Shown here in pieces: positions 53,771 through 62,946 of a stretch of DNA of 64,000 nucleotides. The position numbers were made by a program, and so were the translations under genes. The stretch is taken from contig JALCST010000007.1 of assembly GCA_022653675.1 (NCBI GenBank), positions 1-64,000 of the forward strand, given 5' to 3'. The stretch's first letter is position 1. Each line of letters begins with the position of its first letter. This DNA is from Bacteroidales bacterium (GTDB lineage Bacteria; Bacteroidota; Bacteroidia; Bacteroidales; UBA932). The notes below the pieces were generated by a model. That model ran no database searches, was not told where the DNA came from, and saw only the letters and a program-made list of their open reading frames with translations.

Positions 53771-55020
53771 TTTTCAACTTTTTTTTGTGCGGTATTGTCG
53801 AGGGTGCGGCTGACCGATAAAATTATTCCGAACGCCCCGCAGAGCACAAGATATGCCGTCCCTCCGTGACTTATCAGGGGAAGGGTGTGTCCTGTAATCG
53901 GGATGAGTCTGACATTTACCAAGATGTGAAGCATGGCCTGGATTACTATTAGCAACGACAATCCCATTACGACTATCGAGCTGTATGTCGTCTTGCACCG
54001 TTTGGTGATTATTATGCACCTGTAGAAAAACCATAAATAGAAAAGCAACACCAAAATGCCGCCGATCAGTCCGTATTCCTCGACGATGAATGCGTAAATA
54101 AAATCGGAGAAAGCCATGGAAAGGGAGTATCTCTGGGTACTCTTTCCGGGACCTTTCCCTATGATGCCGCCTTCCGAGATCGCGATCTTGGCGTTCTCGC
54201 TTTGTCGTATATCGTCGAGTTCTTTCTGTGTAAGTACTTTGGTCCTTCCGTTGATCTCATTCCTGCTTCCGGAAACGAATCCGTTTATTCTGTCTTCGGC
54301 TGTCCCGAAGCGATTGAAAAACTTCTCCACTTTGCTTTTACCGGAATCGTCCCGCTTCTTGTCGAGTGCCTTGTAGGCTCCGAACAGGAGAACAAGGGCG
54401 GCTGCGCCGGCTCCGATGGTGACTAGAAGATACCATGGCTTTATACCTATTATGAGAAGGATCAAAAGGGCTAATACCGCGATGAGCATCGAAGTGCTGA
54501 AACTGTTGACTATGATTAGACTGCAGACGAGCACTATCGGAAGCAGCATCTTGAGACAGTAATCCCAGAACGTGTCTATCTTGAATACTTCTGCGGCTCT
54601 TGCCAGATAGAGTACGAGTGCGACTTTGGCCGGTTCGAATACTTGGATCGTATGGCTGCCGATCCTGATTCCACGGACCGCCCCGTTGACTTCTGCACCG
54701 ATGAAAAACGTGAGTACCAATAGTATAAGCGATAGAGCGAAGAGTATGAAACTTATCGAGCGGTAAAATTTCAACGGTATCCTGTAGCATACGTATAGGG
54801 CTATCAGCCCCAAGGCTACGCTCTTCAGTTGATCGAACAGACAGTCTATTTTGCTTATTCCCCTAGAGGAGGCCAGGAAACTGCTGGCGGAAAATACCGA
54901 CACTATACTCGTGACGGCAAGTAACAGCACTATGATCCAGATTACCGGATCGCCCTGCATCGGTTTCCACTCCCGTTTCCCCTTTGAAATGTTTTTCCCT
55001 ATGGTTTTATCTTCTGTCAT
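53767..55020 (-). CDS. ftsW: Peptidoglycan glycosyltransferase FtsW
   Basis: A 417-residue SEDS protein with about ten helices that polymerises septal glycan with FtsI. A periplasmic loop at about 225-270 (SGKSKVEKFFNRFGTAEDRI) precedes 'QRYSLSMAFSDFIYAFIVEEYG', and 'GHTLPLISHGGTAYL' is the SEDS signature near the end. The N-terminal 30 residues are soluble. It lies 4 bases after murD. Confidence 0.95.
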   Translation of the reverse strand: MTEDKTIGKNISKGKREWKPMQGDPVIWIIVLLLAVTSIVSVFSASSFLASSRGISKIDCLFDQLKSVALGLIALYVCYRIPLKFYRSISFILFALSLILLVLTFFIGAEVNGAVRGIRIGSHTIQVFEPAKVALVLYLARAAEVFKIDTFWDYCLKMLLPIVLVCSLIIVNSFSTSMLIAVLALLILLIIGIKPWYLLVTIGAGAAALVLLFGAYKALDKKRDDSGKSKVEKFFNRFGTAEDRINGFVSGSRNEINGRTKVLTQKELDDIRQSENAKIAISEGGIIGKGPGKSTQRYSLSMAFSDFIYAFIVEEYGLIGGILVLLFYLWFFYRCIIITKRCKTTYSSIVVMGLSLLIVIQAMLHILVNVRLIPITGHTLPLISHGGTAYLVLCGAFGIILSVSRTLDNTAQKKVEK

Positions 55021-55024
55021 ATAG

Positions 55025-56362
55025 TCATTTGAGTTCGTTTACGGCCTTTTTGAAAAGCGTGCCGCGTTCCTCGTAGTTCCTGAACAGGTCGAAACTTGCG
55101 CAACATGGTGAAAGCAGCACCGTGTCGCCCGGTTTCGCGAGTTCATATGCCGCCTTTACAGCGTCTTCGGCATTTCTGGTATCGACGATAACCGGAATCA
55201 TGTTACCGAAACTTTCGTGAAGTTTGCGGTTGTCCATGCCGAGGCAAACGAGAGCCGTGACCTTTTCTTTCACCAATGCGTACAGTTCGGAGTAGTCGTT
55301 GCCCTTGTCCGTTCCTCCGGCGATCCATATAACGTTGGCCTTCAAACAGTCCAAGGCGTAATATGTAGCGTCGACGTTTGTCCCTTTTGAATCGTTTATG
55401 AATGTTATTCCGTGAAGGGTGCGCACAAATTCGTTCCTGTGCTCGATGTTTTTGAAGCTCATCAGGCTTTCACGGATAATCTTGTTGCTTATTTTCATGA
55501 CTTTGGCCGTAATTGCCGCTGCCATCGAATTGTAAATGTTATGCCTGCCTTGGAGGGAAAGCTCGTCGAGGAACATCCTGTATTCTTCCCCTTCGACGTT
55601 GACATGCATCTCTCCGTCCATTGCGTAAGCTCCCTCTTCCTCTTTTTGTTCTTGTGAGAAAGGCAGTTTCTTGCATTGGAGCACTATTTCGTTCAGGTGT
55701 CCTACCGTCACTTCGTCGTCGGAGCAGAATATGAAGCAATCTTCGGAACGCATGTTCTGCGTTATGCGGAATTTCGCATTTACGTAATTTTTCATCTTGA
55801 AACCGTAACGGTCCAGATGGTCGGGGGTTATGTTGAGGATGACGGCGATGTCGGCCCTGAATTCGTACATTCCGTCGAGTTGGAAACTGCTTAATTCCAA
55901 TACGTAATAATCATGCTTCTCGGTAGCTACCTGGTATGCGTAGCTTTTCCCTATGTTGCCGGCGAGTCCCACGTTCAGCCCCGCATTCCTTAGAAGGAAA
56001 TAAATTATGGAAGTGGTGGTCGTCTTGCCGTTGCTGCCCGTTATGCATATTTTCCTGGATTTGTCGTAACGGCCTGCGAATTCTATTTCTGAAATCACGG
56101 GGATGTCCTTCTTGCGTACTGCCTGTATCACAGGGGCGTTTTCCGGGATCCCTGGGCTTTTAATTATCTCTCCGGCATCCAGTATCCTGTCCAGGGTGTG
56201 ACCACCTTCTTCGTAAGGTATGTCCCACTTCTTCAGTGTTTCCGTTTCCTCTTCACCTATGGTGCTGAGATCCGAAACGAACACTTCGAAACCCTTCGTC
56301 TTGGCTAGGACCGCGGCTCCTACGCCGCTTTCGCCTGCTCCCAGTATTACGATTCTTTCCAT
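55025..56362 (-). CDS. murD: UDP-MurNAc-L-alanine--D-glutamate ligase
   Basis: A 445-residue ligase. ATG 56362 gives MERIVILGAGESGVGAAVLA; the frame is open to 56734, but only inside mraY. ATP-binding GSNGKTTTTSIIYFLL, 'ITPDHLDRYG' and 'WIAGGTDKGNDYSEL' are typical of MurD. The ATG shares one base with the mraY stop (TAATG). Confidence 0.96.
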   Translation of the reverse strand: MERIVILGAGESGVGAAVLAKTKGFEVFVSDLSTIGEEETETLKKWDIPYEEGGHTLDRILDAGEIIKSPGIPENAPVIQAVRKKDIPVISEIEFAGRYDKSRKICITGSNGKTTTTSIIYFLLRNAGLNVGLAGNIGKSYAYQVATEKHDYYVLELSSFQLDGMYEFRADIAVILNITPDHLDRYGFKMKNYVNAKFRITQNMRSEDCFIFCSDDEVTVGHLNEIVLQCKKLPFSQEQKEEEGAYAMDGEMHVNVEGEEYRMFLDELSLQGRHNIYNSMAAAITAKVMKISNKIIRESLMSFKNIEHRNEFVRTLHGITFINDSKGTNVDATYYALDCLKANVIWIAGGTDKGNDYSELYALVKEKVTALVCLGMDNRKLHESFGNMIPVIVDTRNAEDAVKAAYELAKPGDTVLLSPCCASFDLFRNYEERGTLFKKAVNELK

Positions 56363-57678
56363 TATCTGATTTTCAAAGTTACGATTGTCAATACTGCCAG
56401 CATCAATCCGACGATCCAGAACCTCACCACTATCTTGGCCTCCGGGATAGGATTTTTTGGCGACTTCAGCTTGGCTGGTATGTCTGTTCTCTGGTAGTGG
56501 TGGTGCAGTGGCGCCATCCTGAAGTATCTTCTTCCGGTCCCGTATTTCTTTTTCGTTGATTTGAAATAGCATCTCTGAATGATTACCGACAGACTTTCGA
56601 CGAGAAATATGCCGCACAAGATGGGAAGGAGCAGTTCCTTCCTTATGATGACGGCGCATACCCCTATTATTCCTCCGAGGGTCAGCGACCCGGTATCCCC
56701 CATGAATATCTGGGCGGGGTAGGAGTTGTACCACAGGAATCCCAGCAGCGCTCCGAGCATTGACGACATGAAGACCGCGATTTCACCGCTGTTCGGTATG
56801 TACATTATGTTCAGGTATTGGGAATAGCCTGTATGGCCGCTGAGGTATGCGAGGATTCCAAGGGTCGCTCCGCAAATGGCTGACACTCCGGCATCAAGAC
56901 CGTCCATCCCGTCGGTAAGATTGCTGCCGTTGGAGCAGGCTGTTATTATGAATATAATGACAAGGCAGTAGATGAACCACATGAACCATGTGCCGAACTT
57001 TCCCTTGAACGGCGAGAGCCAGCGGTAGTTGAATTCGTTCCATTTTACGAACGGGATCGTGGTTTTCGTGGTTCCTATCTCGATTGTTTCTTCCCGGTCT
57101 TCTTTACTGTTTTCGGTGGTTTTTACTTCTGAATACCCCGTTTCAGCCACTTCGGTAATTTCGGCTGTCCTGTGATGGGTAACTACTATCCTGGCCTGCG
57201 GATTGAAACACATTTCCAAGGCTATGAAAAGCCCGAGGGCTATCTGGCCCATCAACTTGTATTTCGGTTTCAAACCGTCCTTATTGTGCTTGAAAGTCTT
57301 GATGTAATCGTCTGCGAATCCCAATGCTCCGAGCCATATGGTGGTTACTATCAGCATCTGGATGTATATGTTGCTCAAATTGGCGAAGAGGAGGACAGGA
57401 ATCAATATGGAAATCACGATTATGAGCCCTCCCATTGTTGGAGTGCCCTCCTTGCGGAACTGTCCTTCGAGGCCGAGGTCCCTGATCTCCTCGCCGATCT
57501 GCTTGCGGTGAAGATAGGCTATCATGTGTTTGCCTATCAGCATGGAACAGATTATAGCGACTATCGCCGCCGCTATAGATCTGAAAGATATGTATTGCAT
57601 CAGGCCGGATCCCGGAAAATCCGCCGAGTGCCTTCTCAGGTATTCGAACAACTGATATATGAAAGCAGGCTGAATCAT
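56362..57678 (-). CDS. mraY: Phospho-MurNAc-pentapeptide transferase
   Basis: A 438-residue membrane enzyme with ten helices that makes lipid I. The catalytic GFADDYIKTFK and 'TDGMDGLDAGVS' are intact. Residues about 165-235 contain a polar insertion between helices (VVTHHRTAEITEVAETG to 'TTIPFVKWNEFNY'); Bacteroidota MraY proteins have an insertion here, and this one is long. It starts 5 bases after murE. Confidence 0.97.
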   Translation of the reverse strand: MIQPAFIYQLFEYLRRHSADFPGSGLMQYISFRSIAAAIVAIICSMLIGKHMIAYLHRKQIGEEIRDLGLEGQFRKEGTPTMGGLIIVISILIPVLLFANLSNIYIQMLIVTTIWLGALGFADDYIKTFKHNKDGLKPKYKLMGQIALGLFIALEMCFNPQARIVVTHHRTAEITEVAETGYSEVKTTENSKEDREETIEIGTTKTTIPFVKWNEFNYRWLSPFKGKFGTWFMWFIYCLVIIFIITACSNGSNLTDGMDGLDAGVSAICGATLGILAYLSGHTGYSQYLNIMYIPNSGEIAVFMSSMLGALLGFLWYNSYPAQIFMGDTGSLTLGGIIGVCAVIIRKELLLPILCGIFLVESLSVIIQRCYFKSTKKKYGTGRRYFRMAPLHHHYQRTDIPAKLKSPKNPIPEAKIVVRFWIVGLMLAVLTIVTLKIR

Positions 57679-57683
57679 GGCAG

Positions 57684-59141
57684 TTAAAGCATATTGAAAG
57701 TTTCGTTTATTATTTCTCTGTCATCGAAATGGTGTTTCGTCTTTCCTATTATCTGGTAATCTTCGTGCCCCTTTCCCGCTATCAGCACGATCGAATTCTT
57801 CGGAGCCATCATCAGTGCTATGCGTATGGCTTCCCTGCGATCTGCTATGTATAGGGCCTTCTTTTTCGCCGTTACGGGGATTCCGGCCTTGATGTCTTCG
57901 ATTATGGCTTCGGGATCTTCGGTGCGGGGATTGTCGCTTGTAACGATCATCTTGTCTGCATATTGCGATACTATTGCGCCCATTTCCGGACGTTTTGTCT
58001 TGTCTCGGTCCCCACCGCATCCGAAAACGCAGATCAGGACAGTTTCCCGGTTTATGTTCCTGAGAGTTCCCAATACGTTCTTGAGGGCGTCTGGGGTATG
58101 GGCATAATCCACTACCGCCGTTACGCCGTTAGGGCCCTTGATATATTCCATCCTTCCCTTTACAGGCTCCAGACGGCTTATGTTTTCGAGGACCTCCGTT
58201 CTATCTGCTCCGAGCAGGATCGCAGTTCCGTATACGGCAGCCAGGTTATATGCATTGTGGGTCCCAATAAAACGTGTCCAGACTTCCTGTCCGTTCATGC
58301 GCAGCAACATACCGTCCATGCCGCTTTCGAGGATCCTGCACTGGAAGTCGGCTGCCGTACGGCATGAGTATGTATATACTTCCGCCCTGGTGTTTTGGAC
58401 CATAGTTTCTCCGTTTCTGTCATCGACGTTTGTCAGTGCGAAGGCTGTTTTCGGCAGGTAGTCGAAGAACAGTTTCTTGCAACGCAGATATTCGGCGAAG
58501 GTCTTGTGATAGTCCAGGTGGTCATGAGTGATGTTGGAAAATATGGCACCGCGGAAATCGAGGGCGTAGGTACGGTCCTGACCTGCGGCCTGGGAGGAAA
58601 CTTCCATGAAGCAGTATTCGCATCCCCGGTCGCACATCTCCTTAAGCAGGAAGTTCGTTTCAACTGGATCCGGAGTGGTGTGGTCCGCTTCAATCCTTTC
58701 GCTGCCGATGCGGTTTTCTATGGTGGAAAGGAGGCCGCAGTTGTATCCGAGTCCGGTGAATAGATGGTAAAGCAATGTTACCGTCGTGGTTTTTCCGTTC
58801 GTCCCGGTTATACCGATGAGGTTTAATTTGCGGCTCGGATGATCGTAAAAGTTGGCTGCAACGACGGCGAGTGCCTTTCGCGAGTTTTCGACTTTTACGG
58901 CAGCCACCCCTTCTGGAGCTTCACCTTCCTGATATATGACCGCAGATGCTCCTGCAGCTATGGCGGCGGGAATATATTTGTGCCCGTCCTGTTCGTATCC
59001 ATTTATAGCGACGAAAAGGGAACCGGGCAAACATTTGCGCGAATCGAATACTATGCTTCCTATTTCGAGTCCCACATTTCCCTTTACGGTTGTAAATCCT
59101 GTATTTTCAAGTAATTTGGATAACAGCATCTTTGTTTTCAA
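57684..59141 (-). CDS. murE: UDP-MurNAc-tripeptide synthetase, probably meso-DAP adding
   Basis: A 485-residue ligase adding the third stem residue. ATP-binding GTNGKTTTVTLLYHL is intact. The substrate motif reads DNPR ('TSDNPRTEDPEAIIEDI'), the form associated with meso-diaminopimelate rather than lysine, so the wall is probably DAP type. It overlaps the ftsI end by 4 bases. Confidence 0.97.
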   Translation of the reverse strand: MKTKMLLSKLLENTGFTTVKGNVGLEIGSIVFDSRKCLPGSLFVAINGYEQDGHKYIPAAIAAGASAVIYQEGEAPEGVAAVKVENSRKALAVVAANFYDHPSRKLNLIGITGTNGKTTTVTLLYHLFTGLGYNCGLLSTIENRIGSERIEADHTTPDPVETNFLLKEMCDRGCEYCFMEVSSQAAGQDRTYALDFRGAIFSNITHDHLDYHKTFAEYLRCKKLFFDYLPKTAFALTNVDDRNGETMVQNTRAEVYTYSCRTAADFQCRILESGMDGMLLRMNGQEVWTRFIGTHNAYNLAAVYGTAILLGADRTEVLENISRLEPVKGRMEYIKGPNGVTAVVDYAHTPDALKNVLGTLRNINRETVLICVFGCGGDRDKTKRPEMGAIVSQYADKMIVTSDNPRTEDPEAIIEDIKAGIPVTAKKKALYIADRREAIRIALMMAPKNSIVLIAGKGHEDYQIIGKTKHHFDDREIINETFNML

Positions 59142-61165
59142 TTAATGTCCTTGGAATCATGTTCTAGCATGAGGGCTACTTTTCCGGTAGCTTGTGCTCC
59201 TGCGGGCGGATTTTGTGCGATGACCTTCCCGTTGCCGCTAAAATTTACTTTGAATCCCCTGTTCTCAAGTATGTACATTGCATCCTTCAATCCCATTCCT
59301 ACGACGCATGGAACTCCGGCAGCCGCAGTATCCTCCGGTGCCTTGTCCTTGAGGGATGTCAGGTAATCCACATCTCCCGGTTTCTCGTAATAGGCTTTCT
59401 GCCATTCAGGCGAGGAGGCATATATCTGTTCTGCGACCCTGCGGAAAACAGGGCCGCCCCATGACGCTCCGTAAAAGTTGCTCCTGGTCTTTTCGGAATA
59501 GACCACGACGATCATCGAATATTTCGGGGCTTCGCTAGGAAAGAAACCTACGAATGTCGCCTGATGCTGCCTGTAACCGTTCCTGTCTACGTATTCCCCG
59601 GTTTCAGGATCCACAATCTGTGCAGTTCCAGTCTTCCCTGATACGTGGACCTTGCATCCCTTGAAAGTGAATCTTCCTGTACCGTCCGTTACGACTCCCC
59701 TCAAGGCCCTTTTGACCGTGTCTATAGTTGATTTTTGACATATTACGCTGATCGTCTCGGGTTTGAATTCCTTTACGGGATGCCCGTCCTTCAGGAAAGC
59801 CGAAACCAGATAGGGTTTCATCATCTTTCCCCCGTTTGCCACTGCATTGTAAAAATTCAGCGTATGGAGAGGCGTAAGCTCGACAGTGTATCCCATAGCT
59901 ATCTGCGGCAGGTCGACGGGGCTCCAGGTCGGGTCTTCCGGCGATTTTATGTACGCTTTTTCCATCCCTGCGAGGTCGAAATCGAAATTGTAGTTGATTT
60001 TCAAATCGTTGAGTTTGCCTATGAAATCTTCCGGATCCTTCTCGTAATTGGTAGTGGCCAGAATCCTGAAAACGTTGTTTGAAGATATCTCGAATCCGCG
60101 AAGGACCGATATCGTGCTGTATGAATTAAGATAGTGATCCTCGAAATCATGTCCACCGTATATCCAGTGTGGCTGAGCCTTTATCGTTTGGTCCAGCTTG
60201 AGTCCTTTCTGCTCGATCAGGGAGATCAGCGTTGCTAGCTTGAACACGGATCCTGGTTCCCCTTTTCTGTTGATGGCGAAATTTATCCGTTCGGAGAAGT
60301 CCCCCTCATATTTTTGCAGGTTGACCATGGCCCTGATGGCTCCTGTGGCTGTTTCCATGACTATGACGCATCCTCCCTGCAACTGGTCGCTCTTTGCGAG
60401 CTGTTCCCTCAGTGCCCGGTCAGCTATGTCCTGTATGTCGACATCTATTGTAGTCAAAACGTCTAGCCCGTCCTCTGGAGGAATTTCCGGCTGCGTGAAG
60501 TCGCGTATCCATTGATGGTTCTCGGTTCTCATCATCGGGCGCTTTCCCGATTTGCCTTTCAGAACATAATCATAGCACATCTCGAGTCCGACCTTTGTCT
60601 TTTCCGCATTATCGAGGGAATAGCCGAGTACCCTTCTTCCAAGCGTAGTGTATGGATAGAGTCGGCGTTCCTTTTTATCAACCTTAAGGCCGCCTTTGAA
60701 GCGGCCTTGGTTGAAAATAGGGAAATTTTGTATTTGTTGCAATTCCTGGTGAGAGACTAGTCGGTCACCTATCCTGATGTGTTTTCTATCCTTTTCCCTT
60801 GCATTGACCATTTCGCTTTCGAAATATCTAGGCGTTTTGTCGTTAAATATAGTCGAGAGATCGGCCGCAAGTTTCCCAACATCTCTGTCAAAGGTATCTT
60901 TATCCGAGACCGTACAGTCCATGTCTATTTCGTATTGCGGTGTCGATACCGCTAGAAACCTGCCGTCCCTTGCTAGAATGTCCCCTCTCTTCCCGTCTAT
61001 GACGTCGTAACGAAAGTTGTTGCCGAACCTGTTCTTGTCCGGCTTGTGTATGAATTGAAGGTCTATTATCCTTCCTATCACTACGAGCCCGAGAATGGCT
61101 ACGACAATGTATACTATGCCGAGTTTGGTGATGCTGACCTTAAGATTGTTCTTTCTGTTCCTCAT
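59138..61165 (-). CDS. ftsI: Septal penicillin-binding protein FtsI (PBP2B/3 type) with PASTA domain
   Basis: A 675-residue transpeptidase with one membrane helix at about 15-35, a dimerisation domain, and an intact active site: SVFK (Ser306), SSNN near 361, and KTG at 511-513. Residues about 617-672 are a PASTA domain (PCVVGMGLKDAMYILENRG, 'AQNPPAGAQATGKV'). ATG 61165 is chosen because the 21 residues upstream in frame come from ftsL. It overlaps ftsL by 4 bases and murE by 4. Confidence 0.97.
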   Translation of the reverse strand: MRNRKNNLKVSITKLGIVYIVVAILGLVVIGRIIDLQFIHKPDKNRFGNNFRYDVIDGKRGDILARDGRFLAVSTPQYEIDMDCTVSDKDTFDRDVGKLAADLSTIFNDKTPRYFESEMVNAREKDRKHIRIGDRLVSHQELQQIQNFPIFNQGRFKGGLKVDKKERRLYPYTTLGRRVLGYSLDNAEKTKVGLEMCYDYVLKGKSGKRPMMRTENHQWIRDFTQPEIPPEDGLDVLTTIDVDIQDIADRALREQLAKSDQLQGGCVIVMETATGAIRAMVNLQKYEGDFSERINFAINRKGEPGSVFKLATLISLIEQKGLKLDQTIKAQPHWIYGGHDFEDHYLNSYSTISVLRGFEISSNNVFRILATTNYEKDPEDFIGKLNDLKINYNFDFDLAGMEKAYIKSPEDPTWSPVDLPQIAMGYTVELTPLHTLNFYNAVANGGKMMKPYLVSAFLKDGHPVKEFKPETISVICQKSTIDTVKRALRGVVTDGTGRFTFKGCKVHVSGKTGTAQIVDPETGEYVDRNGYRQHQATFVGFFPSEAPKYSMIVVVYSEKTRSNFYGASWGGPVFRRVAEQIYASSPEWQKAYYEKPGDVDYLTSLKDKAPEDTAAAGVPCVVGMGLKDAMYILENRGFKVNFSGNGKVIAQNPPAGAQATGKVALMLEHDSKDIN

Positions 61166-61491
61166 CTCTGTTTCTCCATCTTTATTAGTCTTGCCGGCTG
61201 TTCCGGTGCATGAAGGTCCGAACCGCAATCCTCGAGCATCTTCTCTATTTTGGTACGCTGGTTGAAACCGGTCAGTTCCAAATCTTTGTGGGTATATTCT
61301 ATCTTCAGTGTACCGACTTCCCTCTCTAGGCGCTCCTCTCTGGCAAGGGTGCTCTCTACAAAAAGGCTCCAGGCTATGATCAGTACTATGAGAAGACAGA
61401 TCAGCAGTATGAAGGGAATCTCGTTTTTAAGTCCTTTGGTTACGAGTATGTCCCCGTTGAAAATCTTTTTTATCAGGCCGCCCTTGCTCAT
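61162..61491 (-). CDS. ftsL: FtsL-like cell division protein
   Basis: A 109-residue bitopic protein: cytoplasmic N-terminus, one helix at about 26-46 (IPFILLICLLIVLIIAWSLF), then a predicted coiled coil (LAREERLEREVGTLKIEYTH). The sequence is poorly conserved; size, topology and place between rsmH and ftsI identify it. FtsL bridges FtsQ/B and FtsWI. Overlaps of 4 bases on both sides. Confidence 0.88.
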   Translation of the reverse strand: MSKGGLIKKIFNGDILVTKGLKNEIPFILLICLLIVLIIAWSLFVESTLAREERLEREVGTLKIEYTHKDLELTGFNQRTKIEKMLEDCGSDLHAPEQPARLIKMEKQR

Positions 61492-62360
61492 ATCTTTTCC
61501 TCCCCGGTTTTTTCGGCGACCCTCAATTTTGCGCTGCGTGCCCTCGTGTTACCTTCTATTTCTGATTCTTCCGGTTTTACCGGCTTTTTGATCAAAGGTT
61601 GGAATGGAATGTTCCTGAAAGCGTTTTTCACGATCCTGTCCTCGAGGGATTGATATGTGATTACTGCGATCCTGCCGCCTGTTTTCAGCGAACCGGCTGC
61701 CTCTTTAAGGAATTCCGTCAGGTCATCCATCTCCCCGTTGACTTCTATCCTTAGAGCCTGATAAATCTTCGCCAGCGTCTTGTGCTCGCAGAATTTCGGC
61801 AGGGCCTTCGAAATGGCGCTGTAAAGGTCCCCAGTCGTGACGATCGGAGAAACTTTGCGGGCGGTGCAAATCATTCCGGCGAGCCGGTAACCGTCGGGGA
61901 CCTCACCGTATGTGTTGAATATCCTTCCCAGTTCGCTCTCGCGATAGTAGTTCAACACCGATTGTGCCGTGAGTTTCTGGAGTGAATTCATTCGCATGTC
62001 CAACTTGGAATCGAAGCGGAAGGAGAATCCCCTTTCTCCTGTGTCGAATTGGTGCGAGGAGACCCCAAGGTCGGCGATTATGCCATCTATTCCTTCACCG
62101 TAACCTTCGGCCCTCAAAAGGTGGTGGATGTACTTGAAATTATTATGTATCAATATCAGACGATCGTCTGCTGGAGCGTTGGCCAAGGCGTCGAAGTCCT
62201 TGTCGAAAGCTATAAGGCGTCCTTTCCGGCCGAGCATGGAAAGGATTTTAAGGCTGTGGCCGCCGCCTCCGAAAGTCGCATCAGCGTAAATTCCATCAGG
62301 CTTTATGGCCAGAGCCTCTACACTCTCATTAAGGAGAACGGGTGTATGGTATTCAGACAT
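61488..62360 (-). CDS. rsmH: 16S rRNA C1402 N4-methyltransferase
   Basis: A 290-residue SAM-dependent methyltransferase. ATG 62360 gives MSEYHTPVLLNESVEAL, the normal family start; the frame is open 33 bases further. SAM site YADATFGGGGHS, 'IIADLGVSSHQFDTGERGFS' and 'LEDRIVKNAFR' are typical. It overlaps mraZ by 8 bases. Confidence 0.97.
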   Translation of the reverse strand: MSEYHTPVLLNESVEALAIKPDGIYADATFGGGGHSLKILSMLGRKGRLIAFDKDFDALANAPADDRLILIHNNFKYIHHLLRAEGYGEGIDGIIADLGVSSHQFDTGERGFSFRFDSKLDMRMNSLQKLTAQSVLNYYRESELGRIFNTYGEVPDGYRLAGMICTARKVSPIVTTGDLYSAISKALPKFCEHKTLAKIYQALRIEVNGEMDDLTEFLKEAAGSLKTGGRIAVITYQSLEDRIVKNAFRNIPFQPLIKKPVKPEESEIEGNTRARSAKLRVAEKTGEEKI

Positions 62361-62808
62361 TTTTGTTGCCCAGTATTCTTCTGGCGAGTGCAACGAAGTC
62401 GGAATTGCTCATTTTCTGGGCTTCGTATCTCTCTCTCGCCCAAATTTCGATTTTGTGGTCACTCCCGAAAAAGACGGCGTCCTTCACTACTCCGATCGAT
62501 TCGAGCAGTTTCTTCGGGACGAGTATTCTGGACAGCTTTTCATCCGGCTCGACAACGGCGCGGTCGCTCATGTAGCCTCTCCAAAACCTTTCATCGTCCG
62601 GATTGAAGAAATTCAGTTTCTCTCTTACATCGTCTGATGTCCTTTCCCACTCTTCATAGGTGAACATTTCAAGGCAGTCTGCGTACAAATCCTTCTTAAC
62701 CACGAATTTGCCGCAGGTACCACCCATCTGTGCCTTGAAAGCGGCAGGGAAGACCATTCTGCCCTTGTCGTCTATCCTGGCTCCATATTCTCCTATGAAT
62801 TTGACCAT
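62353..62808 (-). CDS. mraZ: Transcriptional regulator MraZ
   Basis: A 151-residue protein with two AbrB/SpoVT-like halves (GARIDDKGRMVFPAAFK and 'DEKLSRILVPKKLLESIG'). In other bacteria it represses the division cluster by binding repeats before its own gene. ATG 62808 is chosen; the frame is open 33 bases upstream. It heads the long minus-strand run from mraZ to truB. Confidence 0.95.
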   Translation of the reverse strand: MVKFIGEYGARIDDKGRMVFPAAFKAQMGGTCGKFVVKKDLYADCLEMFTYEEWERTSDDVREKLNFFNPDDERFWRGYMSDRAVVEPDEKLSRILVPKKLLESIGVVKDAVFFGSDHKIEIWARERYEAQKMSNSDFVALARRILGNKNV

Positions 62809-62838
62809 CGTAGTGCCGTTTGCGTTATTTCGGTTACG

Positions 62839-62846
62839 CAAAAGTA
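62839..62846 (-). promoter_or_regulatory. -7 box for the division and cell wall cluster
   Basis: Minus-strand TACTTTTG fits TAnnTTTG, 30 bases before the mraZ ATG. There is no clear -33 TTTG; that space is occupied by the repeats at 62856-62895. Confidence 0.5.
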
Positions 62847-62855
62847 AGTTAATTT

Positions 62856-62895
62856 TTCCACTTCTTTACATTTTATTCCATTTTTTTACACCATT
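62856..62895 (-). promoter_or_regulatory. Candidate MraZ operator repeats
   Basis: On the minus strand, AAGTGGAA and AAATGGAA lie exactly 20 bases apart, each in a longer matching context (11 of 13 bases), with a third TGG 13 bases further. They sit directly upstream of the -7 box. MraZ binding boxes in other phyla are TGG-containing direct repeats, so a self-regulatory site is plausible but unproven. Confidence 0.35.
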
Positions 62896-62946
62896 TTATA
62901 AACAATTTGTTAACTTGCACCCGAAAACCAAGATAGTCACTTGATA

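Noticed and set aside
55025-56734. Long form of murD from 56734
   Set aside because: The extra 124 residues are mraY sequence in another frame; the standard MurD N-terminus starts at 56362.
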